Source of the DNA: CAWFZT01 sp963820415
Lineage (GTDB): Bacteria > Chloroflexota > Anaerolineae > Anaerolineales > Anaerolineaceae
DNA: 64,000 nt
Assembly: GCA_963820415.1 (NCBI GenBank)
Contig: CAWFZT010000011.1
Coordinates: 213,134 to 277,133, forward strand
Direction of reading: 5' to 3'
This document shows, one piece after another, positions 53,701 through 59,756 of the stretch. Below the pieces are notes generated by a model. It worked only from the letters and a program-made list of their open reading frames with translations. It was not told the DNA's origin and made no database searches. Both the position numbers and the translations under genes were made by a program. Each line of letters opens with the position of its first letter. Positions within the stretch are counted from its first letter, which is position 1.

Positions 53701-53843
53701 GCGGCCGCCGGAGCCGGGGCGGTAGCAGTGGCCGGAGGAAGCAGAGTCGTCCCCTGGCGGATGGGTGTAGACGACTGCCCGCCGCAGGCTGAAACCAGCA
53801 GGGTGAGCAGTAAAAAAGCTTTGAAAAACAGTTGTTTATTCAT
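47769..53843 (-). CDS. Alpha-2-macroglobulin family lipoprotein with thioester motif
   Basis: Giant surface lipoprotein of 2024 residues, thought to trap foreign proteases. The signal FLLLTLLVSAC has a lipobox Cys at about residue 20, then a Thr/Ala/Pro stretch. Big_5-like domains follow from about 70 (EVTFDQAMDAASVQSAF, ITVMFNRPVVALG). An MG2 domain is at about 715-830 (AYVYSDRPLYRPGQPVYFKG). A Gly-rich bait-like region (GEHAGGGGGGKGGGEFG) is at about 1298, followed by FWKADLHTDQNGMGQVSVTL. The thioester CTEQ (YPYECTEQTVSRFL) is at about 1540 and precedes an alpha-toroid (NADGGWGWW). The C terminus has an SDR-like barrel. Length and order match bacterial YfhM-type proteins. No PbpC gene is adjacent, unlike in proteobacteria. 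Confidence 0.92.
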   Translation of the reverse strand: MNKQLFFKAFLLLTLLVSACGGQSSTPIRQGTTLLPPATATAPAPAAATTAPTPTAAGPSLATLLATPGALPPQVVEAKPAASDEAALNTPVEVTFDQAMDAASVQSAFQVTAPDGSPVSGQFTWPTPSQLRFTPGKPLLPASAYSVTIGDQAASQAGVRLGQAYTFLVNTLTPLQVSQVFPADAASDVDVASRITVMFNRPVVALGIQEEQAKLPQPLQFSPAVDGAGQWLNTSVYVFQPKAPLHSNTLYTVSLPAGLKDAGGAAATALAQPFAWKFTTRPGKLWQIEVDGQVFDPQSQAGFNFSQLPKITLRFMQPMQPAGANPAITLNDSNGRLLPLRMQWSGDKMSVLLTPLVILPMASAFLITVGADAQTLDGGKLGTEVVWNLNTVSPPGVTSTDPANGATGVQSGQLALHFASPMDVKTIASKVVFTPLLTAKNNLYYDDQGQSAYFSGLAPSTAYQVQILPGMTDRYGNATHSSQTIKFTTAALAASAGFNMPYNPEYLVGGSQQFFYYYTNADWLDIKLYRVTVKDFVRYTEPSKGIDPGSFKPDSSKLMIEYLFNGNAPLNTTKTDSLTLQKMDGKPLEPGFFFLSLNVSNVDHSGRSYVDQRFLAVTKAHLTFKTSTSDALVWATDPASGKPLPDMSIQVLDGDSNVLGAGKTDKDGLLHLDLPAWDPSQGYRSLVAISQDAQTFAYASGNWDSGVYPEQFGINQGFYMPATNTLAYVYSDRPLYRPGQPVYFKGIVRTDNDLAYSLPSQKQVEVVIQSYSQEVFRQTLPLDDYGAFNGQFMLDPEAALGGYTITVDVPGASKNTPALGMLSFTVAEYRKPEFQVQVTASPANLLAGETITANVAASYYSGGGVKGAAVDWTLRSDPFYFQAPADLSDYSFYDDSLDSGLQGQTLTGDRSRIIAQGQAVTGPDGKLILSIPANVQNAGGSQRLTLEVTVTDVAANAVSAQAQVTAHRSQVYVGIRPEDYVGQEGQPQVFDLAAVDWDGKPLANQKLKVDISQRQWFSVQQLDPQGVLQWVTSVKDTPVASFKDVATDEKGLASVTFTPTAGGDYRAVVSAVDKAGNPASSAGYLWVAGSEYIPWRQSNDRTFQLVLDKTTYKPGDAASILIASPFQGSAYALVTVERGKIRRQAVLQLSNNSTLYPLPVTADMAPVVYVSVVVVKGVDVTNPRPAYKIGMAKLNVSTEQQALTVQVTPDKQQVGPGDTVNFTVKTSRADGKPAPAEVSLGLSDLATLSLMDPNSPPILDFFYSERNLSVRTAISIAASMDDFNALLQAGLVSGEHAGGGGGGKGGGEFGVPAVRQNFPDTAFWKADLHTDQNGMGQVSVTLPDNLTTWRMDARAVTLDTRAGQSTIDIVSSRPLLVRPQTPRFMVAGDQVTLGAEVQNNTGQALSVDLSLDARGVTLAGKPTQTVALKDGEQAFVTWQASVPADSTRADLVFSAKGGSFSDSSRPTLGTLDNQGIPVYSYEAPETVGTAGELSTSGVRTEAVRLPTQIPVTNGSLTVKIEPSLAASMTDGLDYLTHYPYECTEQTVSRFLPNVLTTRALQAAGINDPALAAELKTQVSTGLQRLYNRQNADGGWGWWTGNSDDLTSAYVVLGLVEAKAADYTVDQTVLNNGLNYLSMRIGALSTDQPSTRNRQAFMVYVLAIAGQAPVSTAVTLFDKREWLDLYGRALLAETLFIIDPKDPRLDTLRSDLVNAAVLSATGTHWQEKTVDFMNWNTDTRSTAIILEALTHIDPQNPLTANAVRWLMASRTDGHWQSTQETAFTLMALTDWMVQSGELNANYAYAVQLNGKTLGQGQVNKDNLRTSQTLQVAVKDLLAGQANRLVFARDGQGGALYYTTHLTVYLPVGQVKALDQGILLTRRYYALNNLKTPITQANLGQELQVVLTIVAPKGLSYVLVNDPLPAGLEGIDISLKSSPTNDIPQDYDWTRIGQDGWGWWYFPHAELRDEKVVLSADYLPGGTYTYTYRVRAMTAGVFQVIPPTAQEFYFPEVYGRGDGSVFTVEP

Positions 53844-53857
53844 GGGGGTCTCGAAGG

Positions 53858-53925
53858 ATTGCTGATTGCTGATTGCTGATTGAAGATTGAAGATTGAGAA
53901 TTGAGGATTGAGGATTGAGGATTGG
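53858..53925. repeat. Seven-base tandem repeats before the alpha-2-macroglobulin start
   Basis: Nine tandem heptamers: ATTGCTG three times, ATTGAAG twice, ATTGAGA once, ATTGAGG three times, then ATTGG. The array begins 14 bp upstream of the start codon at 53843 and would be in the leader or promoter. No good ribosome site lies between. Confidence 0.9.
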
Positions 53926-53983
53926 TAGGAATTGGCTTTTTGCTCTTAGCAGATAGCTTACCACCACCCACCGTCCACTAACC

Positions 53984-54016
53984 ACTGGTCTAAGTTTAAC
54001 ACCAAACTTAGCCAGT
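53984..54016. terminator. Hairpin downstream of the lipoprotein gene
   Basis: Arms ACTGGTCTAAGTTT and AAACTTAGCCAGT with a single bulge. It is about 125 bp past the lipoprotein stop (54141) and before the alpha-2-macroglobulin leader. The T-run on the plus side is short, so a weak terminator or structured leader is possible. Nothing else is seen in 53926-54140. Confidence 0.4.
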
Positions 54017-54140
54017 TTTCACGCAATGGTAAGGTGAAGACGCTTGAAAGCCTGTTTTGGTTCCCGAAACCAGCTCGATTCGGCTTCAAGCCCTAACGGT
54101 TTCCGAAAACTGTCAGGGGGGTTACACCTTAATAGTGGAA

Positions 54141-54773
54141 TCATTGGCTTGGCTGCGGTGTGAGAGTCCGGGGCGTCGGCGTCTTCGTGGGAACTGTCGC
54201 CTGTAACTCGCCCGGTTGTGGGGTAACCGTCCACGTGACAACCACGGGCGGCATGGGCTTGGTGAAGGTGAAGGTTTGCGAGGTGCACATCGCTTGGCCA
54301 TGGGCGTCCAGCGCCACGACTTGCCATCTGTGTTCGCCTCCCCAGGGCAGCGCTTCGGCGTACTGGTTGCGCATGACGAACTGGGTGGTGAAGGTAACCA
54401 TTTTCCCGCCGGGAGGGAGGATCTCCAAACGATAGGAGCTGGCCCCCGGCTGCTCGTCCCAGAGGAAACTGATCAGCCCCTCTTTGGGCAAATCACTGCC
54501 ATTTTCAGGAAAAATCAGCTTGAGGCAGGGCACAGGGGTAAGGGTGATGGTTGGGGTATCCGAGGGGGTAGGCATGTCCGTCGGGGATTCGGTGATAGAA
54601 GGGATAATGGTGATGGTCGGTTCAATCGAAGCAGTGGCCGACGGAGCTGGCGTATCGGTCGGAGCCAGCGTAGGAGGCGGCGCCTGGGTGGCGCTGGCCG
54701 GCTGGCAGCCTGAAACAAGCACAGCAAACGCGACCAGGAGTGCAGAGACCGTGAAAAATCGACGTTGAGCCAA
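54141..54773 (-). CDS. Lipoprotein with Thr/Pro linker and fibronectin-like domain
   Basis: Small secreted lipoprotein of 210 residues. It starts with TTG at 54773 (GGAAGG six bases upstream). The signal FFTVSALLVAFAVLVSGCQP carries a lipobox, then a Pro/Thr linker (about 25-80). A single fibronectin-like unit (ISFLWDEQPGASSYRLEILP, HRWQVVALDAHGQAM) covers about 90-165. The end is a Thr/Pro tail (TPTPRTLTPQPSQ). It lies upstream of the alpha-2-macroglobulin gene on the same strand, but a gap of about 300 bp with a hairpin separates them. No catalytic motif is visible. Confidence 0.72.
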   Translation of the reverse strand: MAQRRFFTVSALLVAFAVLVSGCQPASATQAPPPTLAPTDTPAPSATASIEPTITIIPSITESPTDMPTPSDTPTITLTPVPCLKLIFPENGSDLPKEGLISFLWDEQPGASSYRLEILPPGGKMVTFTTQFVMRNQYAEALPWGGEHRWQVVALDAHGQAMCTSQTFTFTKPMPPVVVTWTVTPQPGELQATVPTKTPTPRTLTPQPSQ

Positions 54774-54794
54774 CGATGACCTTCCGTGGAATGT

Positions 54795-54865
54795 AAATCC
54801 CCGTTTTGTGGGGAATGGAAATCCCCGTTTTTTGGGGACTATAGTCCCCGTTTTGTGGGGAATGG
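54795..54865. repeat. Three tandem 24-bp CCCC/GGGG hairpin units
   Basis: Units start at 54795, 54819 and 54843. Each reads AATCCCCGTTTTGTGGGG (or AATCCCCGTTTTTTGGGG, or AGTCCCCGTTTTGTGGGG) plus a short tail (AATGG or ACTAT). They lie in the promoter/leader region of the lipoprotein gene starting at 54773. The same unit is in coding sequence at 15966-16061 and 20386-20409, and in the TetR leader at 9243-9265. Confidence 0.9.
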
Positions 54866-55020
54866 TGTTTTCGTATTATACGGACTATTTGGGTTTTTGC
54901 ATATCACCAGTCGGGTATTGGGTGTGCATCATTTTTTCGGGAAGGGAGGTAGGATAGGGGGAAATGCAAGCGAGGAGGTGAAATGAAAAATTACCTTCGG
55001 CTATCCCTGCCTTGCAAAGT

Positions 55021-55054
55021 AAGCCGGATAAGTCCTTACATATTCATCCGGCTT
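55021..55054. terminator. Possible terminator of the nitric-oxide reductase gene
   Basis: Stem AAGCCGGAT / ATCCGGCTT with a 16-nt loop, 36 bp downstream of the norZ stop (55090, minus strand). The run of T after the stem is poor on the minus strand, so termination is uncertain. Confidence 0.4.
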
Positions 55055-55089
55055 TATCACAACCACCATCTTGTATCCAAGGTATTTCG

Positions 55090-57384
55090 TTAAGTTCGTT
55101 CCCGCTTTATATATAGGTAAGTCAAGCCGATCGCGAGCACCACCGGTAGAACCCCCACGATCCCAAAGACCAGGTCACCCGGCAGGCGAATCCATTCGAT
55201 CAGTTTGGCAAGACTGGTATCCAAATAGGCAGAGCTGCGGGCGTGCCAGTACCCGTTGACCAGCACATCCCTGAACTGCAGCACTCCTCCCGGGAATAGC
55301 GACAGGACGACCATCAGCGCCAGGCCGATGTTCAGGCCCCAGAAGGAGACTTTGATATATTTCTCGACGCGCTTCCACTGGTCTTCGGGGAGCACCTCGC
55401 GAATGGCAAACACCATCAAGGCCAGGGCGAGCATCCCAAAGACGCCCATCAAGGCCGCGTGGCCGTGGTTGGGAGTCAGCATAGTGCCAACCTCATAGTA
55501 ACTCACGATGGGCGTATTGATAAGAAAGCCGAAAACGCCAGCCCCAACAAAGTTCCAGAAGCCTACTGCCATCAGGAAGTAAAATGTCCACTTGTGGGGG
55601 ATGGAGATCTCCTGTCCACAGATATCGCACTTGCCGCGCGTTAGCTTGATAAAATCCCAGGCGTCCAAGGTGAGCAGGGTCAGCGGCACGACTTCCAGGG
55701 CGGAGAACATGGCTGCCAGCGCCATCGTGATGTTGGTCTGACCGTTCCAGTACCAGTGGTGGCCGGTGCCGACAATACCGCTCGCCATGTACAGGATGGC
55801 ATCCAGATAGATTACGCGGGCAGCCGTCTGGCGGGAAACCATACCCAGTAAATAGAAAATGATCGCCACCATCACCGTCGCAAACAGTTCGAAGAAACCT
55901 TCCACCCACAGATGGATGATCCAGAAGCGCCAGGTGTCAACCACGGTGTAGTTTGTCATGCTCGAATAAAACATGGCCGGCAGGTAAAATAGCGGAATAC
56001 CTACCGCAGCGTACATGAAGAGCGAGGCGACTTCTTTGCGTTCCCCATTCTTGCGAGCCGGTGCAATCGCTCTCACAAGGAGCGCCAACCAGACCACCAG
56101 GCCAATGGTAAGCAGGATCTGCCAGGCGCGCCCGAGGTCAAGGTACTCCCAGCCTTGATCTCCGATCCAGAACCAAAGGTTGCCCAACCAGTTGTTGACC
56201 CCCAGATATTCTCCCAACAGGCTGCCGGCCACGACCACCACCAGAGCTGCAAAAAGGATGTTTACCCAGAGCGCCTGTTTCCGGGGCTCCTTGCCGCCCA
56301 CTGCCGGGCTGATAAAAAGTGCTCCAGCAACATAAGCGGTAGCGATCCAGAAGATCGCAAGCTGCACATGCCAGGTACGGACAATGTTGCTTGGAAGAAG
56401 GTGCGACAAATCTAACCCATAGAAAGAATTGGGATCGGCGCGGTAATGAGCAACCAGCGCTCCACATAAGCCCTGCAGCAAGAGCAGAACGGCAACGATC
56501 AAGAAATACTTGATCGTTCCCTTCTGGCTGGCGGTCAGCTCTCCACCGGGCAGCATCTGCGGATGGATATGTTCTCTCTTTCCTTTCCATCCCAGGAAAT
56601 CAAAACGGCCGAAGGCAAACAGGACACCGGCGGTACCGCCCAGCAGGGTGATAAGACTCAGGGCGCTCCACAGGACAGCATCGCTGGTCGGCCGATTTCC
56701 GACTAATGGATCGTATGGGAAATTGTTGGTATATGAATAGGAATGACCTGGCCGATCAGCAACCGAAGACCAGGCAGTCCAGGCAAAGAAGGCCGTCAGA
56801 TGGCGAATTTCCTCAGGATTGCTGATCAGTTTTGATTGCAGTCCGGCATCGTTGCCAGGGTTGGAGAAATAGCCAGCCCAGGCGGACTGCTGGGCTTGAA
56901 AGGTATCGACTTCCGGCTGAGTGTAGGTCAGCACACCGGTCTGGGCATCATAACGGTTCTGCTTGAGCATCAGGGTCACTTCAGCCTGTACAGCAGCCTG
57001 GCCGGGAGCATCCAATGCCTGGTAGCTCTGACTGTAGCGCTGTAACGCGATCGCACCGGCGGTAACCTGCCCCAGGTCGTGCAGATAAGCGGCTGAGAAA
57101 TCTGGACCGAGGTATGCTCCGTGGCCCAATATCGACCCGTTCTCCATCAGACCGTATTTCAGGAATATCTGCTGGCCAGAGCGGATATCATCGCCGGTTA
57201 AGATCACCTGGCCGGCAGGTCCAACCACCCGGTCCGGAACTGGCGGCGCATCCCGATAGGCGCTGACTGTCACCCCGATCAGGATAGAGAAACCAACGAT
57301 CATCACTAGGATGACAGCATTTCGCCACCAAGGTGAGAGCCTCCCTGTATCTTTTGCTTCTACCCCTTGGACTTTTGTCTCCAT
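55090..57384 (-). CDS. norZ: Quinol-dependent nitric oxide reductase (qNOR)
   Basis: Membrane enzyme of 764 residues reducing NO to N2O with electrons from quinol. The N-terminal extracytoplasmic part of qNOR is present (GQQIFLKYGLMENGSILGHG, AYLHDLGQVTAGAIALQRYS). After this come about twelve spans of the haem-copper oxidase fold, with LLPSNIVRTWHVQLAIFWIA, then HLWVEGFFELFATVMVAIIF and GTGHHWYWNGQTNI, whose His residues bind haem b3 and the non-haem iron site. NHGHAALMGVFGMLALALMV lies nearby. GGAGG before the ATG at 57384 is strong. It is the last gene of a minus-strand cluster with ferredoxin, an M24 peptidase and a hemerythrin gene, under an Fnr-type box. Confidence 0.92.
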   Translation of the reverse strand: METKVQGVEAKDTGRLSPWWRNAVILVMIVGFSILIGVTVSAYRDAPPVPDRVVGPAGQVILTGDDIRSGQQIFLKYGLMENGSILGHGAYLGPDFSAAYLHDLGQVTAGAIALQRYSQSYQALDAPGQAAVQAEVTLMLKQNRYDAQTGVLTYTQPEVDTFQAQQSAWAGYFSNPGNDAGLQSKLISNPEEIRHLTAFFAWTAWSSVADRPGHSYSYTNNFPYDPLVGNRPTSDAVLWSALSLITLLGGTAGVLFAFGRFDFLGWKGKREHIHPQMLPGGELTASQKGTIKYFLIVAVLLLLQGLCGALVAHYRADPNSFYGLDLSHLLPSNIVRTWHVQLAIFWIATAYVAGALFISPAVGGKEPRKQALWVNILFAALVVVVAGSLLGEYLGVNNWLGNLWFWIGDQGWEYLDLGRAWQILLTIGLVVWLALLVRAIAPARKNGERKEVASLFMYAAVGIPLFYLPAMFYSSMTNYTVVDTWRFWIIHLWVEGFFELFATVMVAIIFYLLGMVSRQTAARVIYLDAILYMASGIVGTGHHWYWNGQTNITMALAAMFSALEVVPLTLLTLDAWDFIKLTRGKCDICGQEISIPHKWTFYFLMAVGFWNFVGAGVFGFLINTPIVSYYEVGTMLTPNHGHAALMGVFGMLALALMVFAIREVLPEDQWKRVEKYIKVSFWGLNIGLALMVVLSLFPGGVLQFRDVLVNGYWHARSSAYLDTSLAKLIEWIRLPGDLVFGIVGVLPVVLAIGLTYLYIKRERT

Positions 57385-57521
57385 CTCTTCCTCCTGTTTC
57401 GCTCACTTATCGATGAAACTCACAAAACCGAAAACACTGCTGGTTTGGGGAATTATTAATGTCCAGTGGTGTAGAGCCACAATCAGGATATGGCGCGCTC
57501 ATAGAACAGTTAGGCCCATAA

Positions 57522-57596
57522 CTAATTGATGAGCACAAGCATGATGTATCCGCCTAACGTGAGTTGCAAACTCCGGATATCGAATGACTTCTTCAT
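57522..57596 (-). CDS. Very small membrane-type ORF between hemerythrin and norZ
   Basis: An ORF of 24 codons reading MKKSFDIRSLQLTLGGYIM and LVLIN, with AAAGGG seven bases upstream of the ATG at 57596. A hydrophobic end after a basic start suggests a small membrane peptide, or a truncated longer protein. The rest of 57385-57618 shows nothing recognised. Weak evidence. Confidence 0.3.
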   Translation of the reverse strand: MKKSFDIRSLQLTLGGYIMLVLIN

Positions 57597-57618
57597 AGAG
57601 CATCCCTTTCGCTGACGA

Positions 57619-58272
57619 TCAAAACTCACTCCAGAATGACCTCGTAAAATTCTGGGTTGGATTACCGTCAAACAACGGCTCCACCCGTTTATGGGCTTCG
57701 GCTTGAGTGGAACTACTGTTCATGGCCATGTAAGTTTCGTAGCTTTCGTGCTCCCCGCCACCAACGTAGTTTACTCCCTCACGCGGTTTCAGGAGTTTGC
57801 GGCTGATAAAGCCCTTCTGTTGGTCTTCCGCATTCAGAACTTTATTGGTCATCGGGAATAAAAGGTACTCTTCTTTCCAGATATGGCCCGGATAAAGATC
57901 CGTTATGCCACGTAAGTTTTTCAGAAGAGCATCTTTAGCGGCAGGATCGCCCTTCTGATAACCTTCTACGGCCTCGGCCAGTCCTGTTACGAGCGTCCGC
58001 CCTGTCTGGTGTTCGTGAATCAATACCTCTACCGGACAGGCGTGCGCTGACACACCTCTTTTTTCCAGGAGAGGGAATAACTGAGCCTCCTCTTTGCCGT
58101 GATGGCACTTGTCGGCGAAGGTGCGCATGAATTCCACTATTTTCTTGAACGTTTCTGGCTCTACCTCCTCGCCCTTCTCCAATGATCCGGCCAGCACGGT
58201 CATGGCACCAACCACCTTTAGAATGTAGCGGTGCTCATCCTCAAGTACATCTGTTGGTTTTTTCTCCATCAT
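57619..58272 (-). CDS. Hemerythrin-domain protein
   Basis: Cytoplasmic diiron protein of 217 residues. The hemerythrin ligands are seen in order: VLEDEHRYILKVV, FADKCHHGKEEAQLFPLLE, VLIHEHQTGRTLV and GHIWKEEYLLFPM, with the His and Glu residues of the O2/NO site. The ATG at 58272 is chosen (AGAGG five bases upstream). It resembles the NO-responsive diiron proteins (YtfE/RIC-like and hemerythrin-like) found near NO reductase genes, and may bind NO or O2 or repair iron centres. It starts ten bases after the M24 peptidase stop, in the same operon. Confidence 0.86.
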   Translation of the reverse strand: MMEKKPTDVLEDEHRYILKVVGAMTVLAGSLEKGEEVEPETFKKIVEFMRTFADKCHHGKEEAQLFPLLEKRGVSAHACPVEVLIHEHQTGRTLVTGLAEAVEGYQKGDPAAKDALLKNLRGITDLYPGHIWKEEYLLFPMTNKVLNAEDQQKGFISRKLLKPREGVNYVGGGEHESYETYMAMNSSSTQAEAHKRVEPLFDGNPTQNFTRSFWSEF

Positions 58273-58282
58273 CAATACCTCT

Positions 58283-59404
58283 TCAGAAGGTTAGCGAACG
58301 CGGAAAATCGGTCAGAGTTTCGTAGCCATCCAATTTGACCCAGTTCGTGTCTTCCACGCGCACACCCCATGGGCCAGCATATAAGCCGCAGTTGCCCACC
58401 GCAATAACCATGTTCTCAGCCAATGGCGGCGGCGCTTTTTCACCGTGGAAGAAAGCGTGTCCGGGCGGCAGCGGCGCTTCCTCGAATTCAATCCCGACGC
58501 CGTGAATGGGCGGGCCGAAGATATGGTTTCCGTGACCGCCATCCTTCATGACCTGATGCAGATGCCCTTCCAGATCAACCATGCCAACGCCCGCTTTGAT
58601 CATCTTGATCGTACTCTGCTGGGCTTCGAGGTACAGGTTATAAGCATCCTGTTGTTCCTTTGTTGGTTTGCCCACGCAGACCGTGCGGCAGATATCCGCG
58701 CTGTAACCATTCACAATTGGGTGGATGTCAATCATCACCAGATCGTTCTGCTCGATCTTGCGCGTGGTCGGTAGACCGTGGGCGATGCTCGTGCGCGTAC
58801 CTGAGCAAACGTAGGATCGCCAGAATTCCTCGGCCCCGGCCTGGCGCATGGCGTATTCGGCCTCGGCGGCGATCTGGCTCTCGGTCAAGCCTGGCTTGAC
58901 TGCCTTCACCGCCGCGCCCATGCCGATTGCGGCAACTTTAGCCGCGACGCGGATACGCTCGATTTCCTCAGGTTCCTTGACCATGCGCATTTCGGACAGA
59001 ATATGCGTGCAATCCTTCGGCGCGACTCCCTCCGGCTTGGCATGTGGGTGAGTCAACATGCCCATCATAGACTGGGTCAGGAAGGTATATTCCAGCCCGA
59101 CTGTCCCTTTGTTTATGCCGAAATGCTCGAAGTAATGAGCGATGGAGTGGATCATCCCGACCTCATCGTCAAAACCGACGATCTGGTCGAAGTGGGCCAA
59201 TTGCTTCACATCTTCGATGTCGGTGACGGGCACACCAAGCGCCACTTTGCCATATTTGGTAACCATTGCGTAGGCGCACAGACGGCCATCACCGGTCAGG
59301 TAGAACATATTGGATGGCTTGGTGAGCAGCAGCAAGTCGATGCCCATATGGCTCATGTGCTCGCTGCATTTGGCGAGTCTGCGCTGGTAAACTTGGGTAT
59401 TCAT
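58283..59404 (-). CDS. M24 family metallopeptidase (Xaa-Pro aminopeptidase/creatinase-like)
   Basis: Protein of 373 residues. The ATG at 59404 is chosen because GGAG is seven bases upstream; another ATG six bases earlier is too close to that site. A creatinase-type N-terminal domain (LLLLTKPSNMFYLTGDGRLC) is followed by the pita-bread fold with metal ligands in VMIDIHPIVNGYSADICRTV (two Asp), IHGVGIEFEEAP (His and Glu) and WGVRVEDTNWV (Glu). It is set within the NO island between ferredoxin and hemerythrin genes, an unusual setting. Its substrate is unknown; relatives cut Xaa-Pro peptides or creatine-like compounds. Confidence 0.88.
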   Translation of the reverse strand: MNTQVYQRRLAKCSEHMSHMGIDLLLLTKPSNMFYLTGDGRLCAYAMVTKYGKVALGVPVTDIEDVKQLAHFDQIVGFDDEVGMIHSIAHYFEHFGINKGTVGLEYTFLTQSMMGMLTHPHAKPEGVAPKDCTHILSEMRMVKEPEEIERIRVAAKVAAIGMGAAVKAVKPGLTESQIAAEAEYAMRQAGAEEFWRSYVCSGTRTSIAHGLPTTRKIEQNDLVMIDIHPIVNGYSADICRTVCVGKPTKEQQDAYNLYLEAQQSTIKMIKAGVGMVDLEGHLHQVMKDGGHGNHIFGPPIHGVGIEFEEAPLPPGHAFFHGEKAPPPLAENMVIAVGNCGLYAGPWGVRVEDTNWVKLDGYETLTDFPRSLTF

Positions 59405-59431
59405 CGACATTCTCCTTTACTTAGCACGAAA

Positions 59432-59647
59432 TCAAGAAATGATGATAAAAGGTCTGGAAATGGCCTGAACAGGGCAAACGCTTTCACATAACCCAAAATA
59501 GCCACAGGCTTCCGGGCTGTCGACTATCGCCTCGCCGTCTTTCATAGACAATGCCTTCGTCGGGCACACCTCCACGCATTTCCCGCAGCCGTTGCACAAT
59601 TGCAGGTCGATGATTGGTACGGGCCAGTCGATGTCGAACGAAGTCAT
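59432..59647 (-). CDS. Two-cluster 4Fe-4S ferredoxin
   Basis: Small electron carrier of 71 residues with two cluster motifs, CNGCGKCVEVCPTKAL and CGYFGLCESVCPVQAI. GGAG is eight bases upstream of the ATG at 59647. It is the first gene of the NO-reductase unit. Since qNOR takes electrons from quinol, the ferredoxin probably serves the hemerythrin or the peptidase neighbour, or the regulator, rather than qNOR itself; that is inference. Confidence 0.9.
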   Translation of the reverse strand: MTSFDIDWPVPIIDLQLCNGCGKCVEVCPTKALSMKDGEAIVDSPEACGYFGLCESVCPVQAISRPFIIIS

Positions 59648-59694
59648 AAATTCCGCTCCTACTTCAAAAAAACGACCTAAAGATCCTGTTTTTA

Positions 59695-59736
59695 AGGATA
59701 CATCTTGAGCTGTTGTGGAAATATGACTTTTGTCAA
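59695..59736 (-). promoter_or_regulatory. FNR/Dnr-type box and -10 of the nitric-oxide operon
   Basis: On the minus strand TTGAC-AAAA-GTCAT (59723-59736) matches the FNR-family dyad. A TATCCT -10 box lies at 59695-59700. The dyad centre is about 41.5 bp from the expected start point near 59688, which is exactly a class II activator site. No -35 box is visible, as expected for an activator-dependent promoter. The Crp/Fnr gene next door is the obvious candidate regulator. Confidence 0.72.
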
Positions 59737-59756
59737 TTTTCGCTGCTAAGACATCT

